Source of the DNA: Aquiluna sp.
Lineage (GTDB): Bacteria; Actinomycetota; Actinomycetes; Actinomycetales; Microbacteriaceae
Direction: 5' to 3'
Length of the DNA: 9,271 bases
NCBI GenBank assembly: GCA_016780945.1
Contig: JADHKY010000039.1
Coordinates: forward strand, 1 to 9,271
The position numbers and the translations under genes are program-made. Positions 1 through 7,112 of this stretch are shown piece after piece (the first letter of the stretch is position 1; each line of letters starts with the position of its first letter). The notes below the pieces were generated by a model. That model ran no database searches, was not told the origin of the DNA, and saw only the letters and a list, made by a program, of their open reading frames with translations.

Positions 1-1778
1 AGCTGCTGAATGCCGCGGTGAGGGGCATGGTCTGTGAGCCACCAGTCAAGCTCCCTGGATTCGCTCCACTCGGAGGGCTGTGCAAATTCCTGGCCCATAA
101 ACAAAAGCTTCTTACCCGGGTGGGTCCACATAAACGCCAGATACGCCCTCATGTTCGCAAGCTTCTGCCAGTGATCACCAGGCATCTTTGCCAGAAGCGA
201 ACCCTTGCCGTGAACCACCTCGTCGTGGCTAATTGGCAGCACAAATTTCTCGTCGTAGGCATAGAGCATGGAGAAGGTAATCTCGCCATGGTGGTGAGAG
301 CGATACATCGGGTCGCGCTCAATGAACTGAAGTGAATCGTGCATCCAACCCATGTTCCACTTAAATCCAAAACCTAGGCCGCCGGTGTCGGTGGGGGAGC
401 TGACCCCTGCAAATGCGGTGGATTCCTCGGCAATCATCATGATTCCGGGGTTTCTGCGGTAAGCGGTTGCGTTTGTCTCCTGGAGGAACTGAATCGCGTC
501 GAGGTTCTCTCTGCCGCCGTAAACATTAGGTAGCCACTGACCATCCTCACGGGAGTAGTCCAGGTAGAGCATCGACGCCACTGCATCGACTCGGAGGCCG
601 TCGATGTGAAACTCCTCGAGCCAGTAAAGCGCGTTTGCCACGAGGAAGTTCTTGACCTCGGTGCGACCAAAGTTGAATACGTGAGTGCCCCAATCAGGGT
701 GGTCACCCCTCCTGGGGTCAGCATCCTCGTAGAGCGGTTCGCCATCAAACCTGGCCAGTGCCCAGTCGTCCTTGGGGAAGTGAGCTGGTACCCAGTCCAT
801 GATCACGCCAATTCCAGCCTGGTGTAGCTGATCAACTAGATACCTAAAGTCGTCTGGGGAGCCGTAGCGAGAAGTTGGCGCAAAGTATCCGGTCACCTGG
901 TAGCCCCAGCTTCCCCCAAAGGGGTGTTCAGCAAGCGGCATGAACTCAACGTGAGTAAATCCCAGGTACTTCACGTGACCAATTAGCTCAGGAGCTAGGT
1001 CGCGGTAATTCTTAGCTCCTCTCCAGGAGCCGAGGTGAAGCTCATAGGTGGACATCGGTGAGCGAAGCGCATCGCGCTTCTCCCTGGCCTTGAGCCACTT
1101 TGAATCCCCCCAGGTGTAACTCGAAGTCTCGACAATCGAGGATGTGGCAGGCGGAATCTCAAAACTGCGGGCCATCGGGTCGATCTTGGTGATCCAGTTG
1201 CCGTGTCGCGTCCTGATTTGATACTTGTAGAGCGTTCCTGGACCAAGCTCCGGCACGAAAAGTTCCCAGATGCCACTTGATCCCAGCGAGCGCATGGCAT
1301 GCGCCGTTCCATCCCAGGAGTTGAAGTCGCCCACCACCCTCACTGCGGAGGCGTTCGGTGCCCAGACCTTGAAGCTAACTCCACTGATCTTTCCAAGGGA
1401 GTCCTTGGTTTCGAGAACGTGAGACCCCAGTACCTTCCACAGCTCTTCGTGACGCCCCTCTGCGATGAGGTGCAGATCTAGCTCGCCAATCATTGGCAGG
1501 AAGCTGTAGGAGTCGGCGGTGTCCCAGGTTGCCTCCTCATACTCAGTGATTACCCGATAGTCGAAGGTCTTTGTCTTTCCTCTTGCCTCCCAGACACCGG
1601 CGTGAACATGCTCGAGGGGGATTTTCTTGGTTTTGGTCTTTGCTACCACGGAGGTGGCAAGGGGTCGAAGCGCCCTCAGCACCCACCCCTGACCCTCAGG
1701 ATGGAGTCCTAGATAGTCATGCGGCGAGTGGTGAGAACCGTGGGCAAGCTGCTCGTAAGTTGGCTCATCCAACCTCAT
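1..1778 (-). CDS. glgB: 1,4-alpha-glucan branching enzyme GlgB (3' end cut by window edge)
   Basis: GlgB cuts an alpha-1,4-glucan chain and rejoins it through an alpha-1,6 bond, making the branches of glycogen in the cytoplasm. 592 codons are visible, starting MRLDEPTYEQ. By alignment from memory with E. coli GlgB, roughly 130 C-terminal residues lie beyond position 1. Seen in order: an N-terminal region (about 1-125), a CBM48-like domain (about 130-220, with VSFKVWAPNA and VVGDFNSWDG), and the GH13 barrel from about residue 242 (STYELHLGSW). The four GH13 regions are present: DWVPAHFP (D328, H333), LRVDAVAS (nucleophile D398), AEEST (acid/base E451) and SHDEVVHGK (D519). Their spacing matches the E. 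coli residues D335, D405, E458 and D526. The ATG start overlaps the glgE stop in an ATGA, and AGGG lies seven bases upstream. No internal stop or frameshift was seen. The identification is firm. Confidence 0.97.
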   Translation of the reverse strand, partial: MRLDEPTYEQLAHGSHHSPHDYLGLHPEGQGWVLRALRPLATSVVAKTKTKKIPLEHVHAGVWEARGKTKTFDYRVITEYEEATWDTADSYSFLPMIGELDLHLIAEGRHEELWKVLGSHVLETKDSLGKISGVSFKVWAPNASAVRVVGDFNSWDGTAHAMRSLGSSGIWELFVPELGPGTLYKYQIRTRHGNWITKIDPMARSFEIPPATSSIVETSSYTWGDSKWLKAREKRDALRSPMSTYELHLGSWRGAKNYRDLAPELIGHVKYLGFTHVEFMPLAEHPFGGSWGYQVTGYFAPTSRYGSPDDFRYLVDQLHQAGIGVIMDWVPAHFPKDDWALARFDGEPLYEDADPRRGDHPDWGTHVFNFGRTEVKNFLVANALYWLEEFHIDGLRVDAVASMLYLDYSREDGQWLPNVYGGRENLDAIQFLQETNATAYRRNPGIMMIAEESTAFAGVSSPTDTGGLGFGFKWNMGWMHDSLQFIERDPMYRSHHHGEITFSMLYAYDEKFVLPISHDEVVHGKGSLLAKMPGDHWQKLANMRAYLAFMWTHPGKKLLFMGQEFAQPSEWSESRELDWWLTDHAPHRGIQQ

Positions 1779-3757
1779 CGAATGACCCTGAGGATGTGTG
1801 CCGGTTCGCTGAAGGCATCCAGGCGAACGAAGTTGTGCTCGCCCCATGTGAACTTCTTGCCGGTGATTAGGTCCTCGACCTCAAAGCTGTGGGGAAGCTC
1901 CAGGGCCTGCATATCAGGATGCACCATGGTCTCCCTCACGGAGTGCGGGTCGGTGTTCACAACCACAATCACCGTGTTGTCCTTGCCCCCGTTGAACTCG
2001 GGCGCAAGCCGCTTGGCATAGACCAGAATCTGCTCATCATCGCTGTAGTGGTTGGTGATATTGCGCAGTTGACCAAGAGCCGGGTTTTCCCTGCGGAGCT
2101 TATTGAGCAGCCTGATTCTTGGGGCCAGGCTGACTCCTCTATCCTCGCTACCTACAAAGTCCCTGGCCTTGTATTCATACTTCTCGTTATCAATGTTCTC
2201 TTCACTACCGGCGCGAGCTACGGCCTCATAGAGCTCAAATCCTGCATACATTCCCCAGCTCGGTCCCGCGGTAGCAGCTATCGTTGCCCTGATCTTGAAG
2301 GCCGGACGTCCACCAAACTGCAGGTATTCGGTGAGGATGTCTGGGGTGTTGACCCAGAAACTGGGCCTAAAGAAGTCGGCCGATTCCTGTGCTAGCTCGT
2401 TTAGGTAGGAAGCGAGTTCCGCCTTAGTGTTTCGCCAGGCAAAGTAGCAGTAGGACTGCTGGAAACCAATTTTGCCGAGAGTGTGCATCATGGCTGGTCG
2501 CGTAAAGGCCTCGGCTAGGAAGATGACCTCGGGATGTTTCTGATTAACCTCAGCAATCAGCTGCTGCCAAAACTCGACGGTTTTGGTGTGAGGATTGTCC
2601 ACTCTAAAGATCTTCACTCCCAGCGAGATCCACTTTTCTAGGACTCTGAGCACCTCGGCGTGAATACCGACGGGGTCGTTATCAAAGTTGATGGGGTAGA
2701 TGTCCTGATACTTCTTTGGAGGGTTTTCCGCATAGGCGATGGTGCCATCGGCTCTAGTGGTGAACCACTGCGGGTTCGATTTCACCCAGGGGTGATTGGG
2801 CGAGGCCTGCAGAGCCAGGTCCATGGCAATCTCAATACCTAGCTTGTTTGCCGCTTTAACGAAGGCCGCAAAGTCCTTCTCGGTTCCCAGGTCAGGGTGG
2901 ATGGCGTCATGGCCACCCTCTTTGCCTCCGATAGCCCAGGGAGACCCGGGGTCGCCCTTTTCGGCAACGAGAGTGTTGTTCTTACCCTTGCGGTGAGAGG
3001 TGCCAATCGGGTGAATCGGCGGCAAATAGAGAACGTCAAAGCCCATGTCGCTGACCCGCTGCAGGCTCTTGGTTGCGCTTTTAAAGGTTCCGGACACCCA
3101 GCTGCCATCGCGGTTTTGCTTGGCGCCCTCTGACCGTGGGAAGAACTCATACCAGCTGCCGCTTCCGGCAAGCTTGCGCTCACAATTGATGCTCACGGCC
3201 TCCGAGAGGGTCTCTCGCTCCCTAAGTGGGTGCTTTGCAGCCAACTCGCTCACTCCGCTTGCGATGACCTTTTCAAACTTCTCAGTGGGGGAGAGCTTTT
3301 TGTCATCAAGAATCTTTAGGGACGCCTCGAACTTTGCAGCTATCGTCTTGGCCTTGCCGCTAGACATCCTCTCGAGAAGCTTCTTGCCCTCAAGGATCAT
3401 CAGCTCCTGGTCGACCTGGGCAGCCAGCTTGACTGAGGTGGCATGGACCCAAGAGCCATACTCGTCGTCCCAGGCTGAGACTTGGTAGCTGTAGCTGCCA
3501 ACCTCAGTTAGCTGCAGACGCGTGACCCACTGATCCAGTCCAGGCTGCCCTGGGAGCATTGGGTGGCGGGTGGTCTTGCCGCTGGGGGAGGTTAGAACCA
3601 GTTCAACAGCGAGTTTGTCGTGGCCCTCGCGAAAGGCTGTGGCCCCGAAGTCAATTACTTCGCCCTCAAAGGCTTTGACCGGGAACTTTCCGCCGTCAAC
3701 GACCGGCCAGGTTTTGACTATCGGAAAGCGTCCGACCGGGTATTCAGCTTTATCCAC
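1775..3757 (-). CDS. glgE: Alpha-1,4-glucan:maltose-1-phosphate maltosyltransferase GlgE (GH13_3)
   Basis: GlgE transfers maltosyl units from alpha-maltose-1-phosphate to the non-reducing end of an alpha-1,4-glucan, releasing phosphate. It works in the cytoplasm. The 660-residue length is normal for the family. The N-terminal domain (about 1-200) carries the family-like stretches WPVVDGGKFPVKAFEGE and TAFREGHD. The catalytic part begins near WYEFFPRS (W202). The GlgE hallmark motifs are RVDNPHTK with nucleophile D387, LAEAFTRP with acid/base E416, and NTPDIL with D473. Their spacing equals that of Streptomyces coelicolor GlgE (D394, E423, D480). The start is GTG: an in-frame TAA lies four codons upstream and no other start codon intervenes. 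There is no good Shine-Dalgarno sequence before it. It follows glgX after 52 bases and overlaps glgB by four. The maltose-1-phosphate source (GlgM, or TreS with maltokinase) is not in this window. Confidence 0.97.
   Translation of the reverse strand: MDKAEYPVGRFPIVKTWPVVDGGKFPVKAFEGEVIDFGATAFREGHDKLAVELVLTSPSGKTTRHPMLPGQPGLDQWVTRLQLTEVGSYSYQVSAWDDEYGSWVHATSVKLAAQVDQELMILEGKKLLERMSSGKAKTIAAKFEASLKILDDKKLSPTEKFEKVIASGVSELAAKHPLRERETLSEAVSINCERKLAGSGSWYEFFPRSEGAKQNRDGSWVSGTFKSATKSLQRVSDMGFDVLYLPPIHPIGTSHRKGKNNTLVAEKGDPGSPWAIGGKEGGHDAIHPDLGTEKDFAAFVKAANKLGIEIAMDLALQASPNHPWVKSNPQWFTTRADGTIAYAENPPKKYQDIYPINFDNDPVGIHAEVLRVLEKWISLGVKIFRVDNPHTKTVEFWQQLIAEVNQKHPEVIFLAEAFTRPAMMHTLGKIGFQQSYCYFAWRNTKAELASYLNELAQESADFFRPSFWVNTPDILTEYLQFGGRPAFKIRATIAATAGPSWGMYAGFELYEAVARAGSEENIDNEKYEYKARDFVGSEDRGVSLAPRIRLLNKLRRENPALGQLRNITNHYSDDEQILVYAKRLAPEFNGGKDNTVIVVVNTDPHSVRETMVHPDMQALELPHSFEVEDLITGKKFTWGEHNFVRLDAFSEPAHILRVIR
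1786..1789 (-). promoter_or_regulatory. Ribosome binding site of glgB inside the end of glgE
   Basis: On the minus strand AGGG is followed by seven bases and then the glgB ATG. It lies within the last codons of glgE. It supports the ATG at 1778 as the glgB start and fits translational coupling through the ATGA overlap. Confidence 0.55.
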
Positions 3758-3809
3758 ACGCCCAATTTACTAAGGCCACCCTAGATAACCCAACTAAAAG
3801 CTTCAGGGT

Positions 3810-5858
3810 CTAAAGAACGCGGAAGAGTTGAATGCTGGTTTCCACCATTCTCAACTTGGCTCCCGGCGTTAGAACCAGCTCCCGCTCAGGGGGCAGCTCG
3901 AGGGCAGAATCCCACAACAATTCGAAGCCCTTGGCTCCTGCAGGCTTTGGAAGCGAGACGTTCTTGATGGCTTCGGTGCCGTTCACCACCAGCAGCACTC
4001 CCTGCTTGCTACCGTCGCTTGTGAGGTGGTAGGTGAGCCGCTGAATCGTTCTACGCTCCGGGTTGTGCCAGTCCTCAATGCTCATCTCATCGCCGCGACC
4101 TGAGAACCAGAGCATTTGGTCGTGCTCCGGCGTCGGCTCATCGAGCTTCGTGAAGCTCCTGGGCCGAAGCGCTGGCAGCTGCTTGCGCAGCGCGATTAGG
4201 TGCGAGACGGTCTTCTGAAAACTTATCCGGTGCCCGTCTGGATCCCAGTTTTGCCAGGTGATCACGTTGTCTTGGCAGTAGGCGTTGTTGTTACCGCTTT
4301 GGGTTTTCAGCCTTTCGTCGCCGGCGGTAATCATGGGAACACCCGCAGAGAGAAGCAGTGTGCCGATGAGGTTTCTTGCGGCCTTGCGACGAGCGAAGTT
4401 CACCGAGCTGGTTGAAGTCTCACCCTCGTGTCCGTGATTGAAGCTGAGGTTGTTGTTGCCACCATCGCGATTGCCCTCGCCGTTCGCCGAGTTCTGCTTG
4501 ACGTTGAAGGAAACAAGGTCCCAGAGCGTGAAGCCGTCGTGGGCCGTGATGAAGTTGATGGTGCCAAGGGGAGAACCTTCGCTGACCACGTCCTGTGAAC
4601 CGGAGATTCTGCTTGCCATCTCCTGCACTCCGTTGTGGTGATTGCCGGAGCTGCGATAGGACGCAACGTCCTGAAGCCAAAACTTTCTAACGGAGTCTCT
4701 AAACCTGTCGTTCCACTCTGGGAAACCAGGTGGGAAGTTTCCGGTCTGCCAGCCGCCCATGCCAACATCCCAGGGTTCAACGATGAGCTTTGCCGAAGTG
4801 ATAACAGGGTCCTCCTGCATGGCAGTGAGGACCTCGTGGCGAGGGTTGAAGTGATTGCTCTCGTCTCTTGCCAGGGTGGCGGCTAGGTCAAAGCGGAAGC
4901 CATCGATCTTGAGCTCTTCGACCCAGTAGCGGAGGCTATCGAGCATGAGCCGCTGCACCATGGGCTGGCCGAAGTTGAGCGAGTTTCCACAACCAGTGGT
5001 GTCTTGATAGTTCCCCTGGTCGTCCTGGCGGTAGTAGCTCGAGTTATCTAGTCCGCGGTAGGAGTAGGTGAGACCCTTGTGTCCGCCCTCAGCTGTGTGG
5101 TTGTAGACAACATCCAGGATCACCTCAATACCTGCCCGGTGAAGCTCTCTAATTGCACTCTTTAGCTCCAAGAGCATCGCCTCAGGACCCTGAGCCCGCT
5201 TGGCCTCTGATGCGTAGCGCATGTGCGGGGTGAAGAAGTTGATGGTGTTGTAGCCCCAGTAGTTGATAAGACCGAGATTTACGAGCCTGGGCTCTGAGAT
5301 AAACGCCTGGATGGGAAGTAGCTCCACCGCAGTGATGCCCAAAGCGGTTAGGTGATCAATTGTTGCGGGGTGACCCAGTGCGGCGTAGGAGCCGCGAATA
5401 TCCTCGGGGATAGCCGGGTTTACCCGAGACAGGCCCCGAACGTGAGCCTCATAGATGATGCTCTCACCTAGAGCAGTCTGAGGCTTCTCCACACCCTCCC
5501 AGTCGAAGCTGGTATCGATAGCAACGCAGTGGTAGTCCTTGGGGCTCTCGCGCACCAGACCCCTGGCATAGGGGTCAAGTAGGTTTCGCTCTGGGTTGAA
5601 GGCGTGCCTTGGTCCCTCGGGACCCTCGGCTCGAAGGACATACTTGATGCCTCGCTGAAGTCGGTCATCCCCTGCAGTCCAAATGCCACCATCTGATTGT
5701 TCGAGATTTATCTCGTGGAGAGTCTTGGAGGTGTCCTCGGGATCGAGAATTTGAAGCTTTACGGCGCTCGCGGTATCTGACCAGACCCCGAAGACGCCAC
5801 CGCCATCGAGCAGATTCATGCCCAGGGGTGCGAGGTCTTGTGATTTTTGCGCCAACAT
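3810..5858 (-). CDS. glgX: Glycogen debranching enzyme GlgX (isoamylase type)
   Basis: GlgX hydrolyses alpha-1,6 branch points, chiefly the short stubs left by glycogen phosphorylase, in the cytoplasm. The protein has 682 residues, close to the usual 650-720. An N-terminal CBM48-like domain (about 10-100) begins at PLGMNLLDGGGVFGVWSD. The GH13 barrel carries DVVYNH (D249, H254), GFRFDLAATL (nucleophile D324), VEPWDVG (acid/base E361) and TAHDGFTLWDL (D441). The isoamylase/GlgX hallmark GNNNAYCQDN follows. The C-terminal beta domain runs to the TAG stop. The ATG start has AAAAGG four bases upstream on the minus strand. TreX-type debranching enzymes share these motifs, so the exact branch preference is inferred. 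It is the first gene of the glgX-glgE-glgB block and divergent from the desulfurase gene. In M. tuberculosis glgX lies elsewhere, beside treY and treZ, so its place beside glgE here is a different layout. Confidence 0.95.
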   Translation of the reverse strand: MLAQKSQDLAPLGMNLLDGGGVFGVWSDTASAVKLQILDPEDTSKTLHEINLEQSDGGIWTAGDDRLQRGIKYVLRAEGPEGPRHAFNPERNLLDPYARGLVRESPKDYHCVAIDTSFDWEGVEKPQTALGESIIYEAHVRGLSRVNPAIPEDIRGSYAALGHPATIDHLTALGITAVELLPIQAFISEPRLVNLGLINYWGYNTINFFTPHMRYASEAKRAQGPEAMLLELKSAIRELHRAGIEVILDVVYNHTAEGGHKGLTYSYRGLDNSSYYRQDDQGNYQDTTGCGNSLNFGQPMVQRLMLDSLRYWVEELKIDGFRFDLAATLARDESNHFNPRHEVLTAMQEDPVITSAKLIVEPWDVGMGGWQTGNFPPGFPEWNDRFRDSVRKFWLQDVASYRSSGNHHNGVQEMASRISGSQDVVSEGSPLGTINFITAHDGFTLWDLVSFNVKQNSANGEGNRDGGNNNLSFNHGHEGETSTSSVNFARRKAARNLIGTLLLSAGVPMITAGDERLKTQSGNNNAYCQDNVITWQNWDPDGHRISFQKTVSHLIALRKQLPALRPRSFTKLDEPTPEHDQMLWFSGRGDEMSIEDWHNPERRTIQRLTYHLTSDGSKQGVLLVVNGTEAIKNVSLPKPAGAKGFELLWDSALELPPERELVLTPGAKLRMVETSIQLFRVL

Positions 5859-5876
5859 ACTGCCTTTTCAACAAAG

Positions 5877-5907
5877 GCTATAGGTCTTTGCTTTCCTAAA
5901 CGCTCAA
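5877..5907 (-). promoter_or_regulatory. Possible promoter of glgX-glgE-glgB
   Basis: On the minus strand TTGAGC (5907-5902) and TATAGC (5882-5877) resemble -35 and -10 boxes, each matching four of six consensus bases. The 19-base spacer is rather long. Transcription would start about 10-20 bases before the glgX ATG, leaving room for the AAAAGG ribosome site. This is the only place for a promoter unless it lies inside the desulfurase gene. The exact boxes are a guess. Confidence 0.3.
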
Positions 5908-5914
5908 ATACACT
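5888..5914 (+). promoter_or_regulatory. Possible promoter of the desulfurase-mnmA-ligA operon
   Basis: TACACT (5909-5914) is a fair -10 box, with TTGCTT (5888-5893) as a weak -35 box 15 bases upstream. A start seven or eight bases after the -10 would fall on or next to the ATG at 5922, giving a leaderless mRNA. This agrees with the lack of a clear Shine-Dalgarno sequence there. Leaderless transcripts are common in actinobacteria. The boxes overlap the proposed opposite promoter, so the two could compete. The call rests on by-eye matching only. Confidence 0.3.
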
Positions 5915-5921
5915 GGTTGGC

Positions 5922-7103
5922 ATGCCCGTGTTCTTAGATCATGCCGCCACGACGCCTTGCAGGCCGGTTGCGCTGCACGCGCTGAATAGCGCCCTAGAGC
6001 AGCTTGGCAACCCCTCATCAGTTCACGGGCACGGCCAAAACACCCGAGCAATTCTTGAGGACGCCAGAGACCAGGTCGCTCATGCTGTGGGGGCCAACCG
6101 CAGCGAGATCGTCTTCACCTCGGGCGGCACAGAGGCAAACAACCAGGCCATCAAGGGCATCTATTGGGCTCAAAACCGCAAAAACAAGGCCCGCAAGGTC
6201 ATTGTTACCGCAGCCACCGAGCACCACGCGCTGCTTGACCCAATCGACTGGCTTGTGGAGCACGAGGGTGCCGAGGTCATAAATGTCGCGGTTGGTAGCA
6301 GCGGGAAGTTGGATCTTGAGGACCTAGAGCAGATCTTGTCATCAAGGAGCGAGGAAATTGCTCTTGTGAGCCTGATGTGGGTAAACAACGAGACCGGGGT
6401 TATCACCGATATAGTGCGGGTAACCGAGCATGCCAAGCGCTATGGCATCCCTGTTCACAGCGACGCTATAGCTGCCCTAGGTCATGTACCAATTACCTTT
6501 GCAGAATCTGGGCTGACAGCGATGAGCATCTCAGGGCACAAGGTTGGAGCTCCAATTGGCGTTGGAGCTTTGGTAGTGGCGAGAGACTTCTCCCCGGTGA
6601 GCCTGCTGCATGGTGGCGGCCAAGAGCGCGGTCTTAGGTCTGGAACCATGAATTACCCACTGGCCGCCTCCCTTGGCGCAGCCTGCCAAGAGGCAGTTTC
6701 GGACCGGGTCGAGCGGCAGTCTCGCCTAAAAAAGCTGCGAGACCTCATCGAGACCGAGATTGTCAGGGCTATACCGAGTGCAGTGGTTACCGCCCGCGAT
6801 GCTGAGCGTGTCGAGCACAACGCCCACCTGATTTTTCCTGGAACCCAGAGCGACAATCTGCTTTTTTTGCTAGACCAAGAGGGAGTTAGCGTCTCGGCGG
6901 GTAGCGCCTGTCAGGCAGGGGTGTTGGGGGCCTCTCACGTACTGGTTGCGATGGGCCACTCCGAGGATCTGGCTTCGGCCTGTTTGAGGATTACCCTCGG
7001 ACACACCACCACAGCATCCGATGCCGAGCGCTTCATCGAGGCAATCATCAAGATTCACCCAGGGGCGCTGGTGGCTTCCCAGAGCACCCAGAGCGCAAAT
7101 TAG
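5922..7103 (+). CDS. iscS: Cysteine desulfurase, IscS/NifS type (class V PLP enzyme)
   Basis: A PLP enzyme that removes sulfur from L-cysteine, giving alanine and an enzyme-bound persulfide used for tRNA thiolation and possibly Fe-S clusters. The 393 residues match the family and closely resemble the M. tuberculosis enzyme encoded near mnmA. Visible: YLDHAATTP-like N-terminus (VFLDHAATTP), GGTEANN (T70), EHH (H101), HSDA (PLP-ring D181), SGHK (Schiff-base K207), GGGQERGLRSGT, and SAGSAC with the persulfide-forming C330. Oddity: the motif after D181 reads DAIAALG, so position 184 is alanine where the family normally has glutamine contacting PLP. The ATG at 5922 is chosen because it puts the methionine just before the conserved N-terminus. 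The open frame reaches back to a TTG inside glgX, giving an unlikely extension. The family is certain; IscS as opposed to a dedicated tRNA-thiolation desulfurase is not. Confidence 0.95.
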   Translation: MPVFLDHAATTPCRPVALHALNSALEQLGNPSSVHGHGQNTRAILEDARDQVAHAVGANRSEIVFTSGGTEANNQAIKGIYWAQNRKNKARKVIVTAATEHHALLDPIDWLVEHEGAEVINVAVGSSGKLDLEDLEQILSSRSEEIALVSLMWVNNETGVITDIVRVTEHAKRYGIPVHSDAIAALGHVPITFAESGLTAMSISGHKVGAPIGVGALVVARDFSPVSLLHGGGQERGLRSGTMNYPLAASLGAACQEAVSDRVERQSRLKKLRDLIETEIVRAIPSAVVTARDAERVEHNAHLIFPGTQSDNLLFLLDQEGVSVSAGSACQAGVLGASHVLVAMGHSEDLASACLRITLGHTTTASDAERFIEAIIKIHPGALVASQSTQSAN

Positions 7104-7112
7104 ACTTATCGG

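Noticed and set aside
702..721. An inverted repeat with arms ACCCC and GGGGT inside glgB.
   Set aside because: It has only about five perfect pairs, and arises from Pro, Arg, Arg, Gly codons in a conserved coding stretch, so it is probably chance.
1889..2395. A 168-codon open frame on the plus strand, antisense to glgE.
   Set aside because: It lies wholly inside the firmly identified glgE frame, has no recognisable domain, and is the type of shadow frame expected opposite a GC-rich gene.
3758..3809. Possible hairpin or internal promoter in the 52-base glgX-glgE gap.
   Set aside because: The best inverted repeat (CTAAGG with CCCTAG) is short and mismatched and has no T-run. No good -10/-35 pair was found for the minus strand.
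5847..5921. An N-terminal extension of the desulfurase by 25 residues from a TTG inside glgX.
   Set aside because: The family starts just before the VFLDHAATTP motif, the extra residues look unlike protein of this family, and the extension would overlap glgX coding on the other strand.
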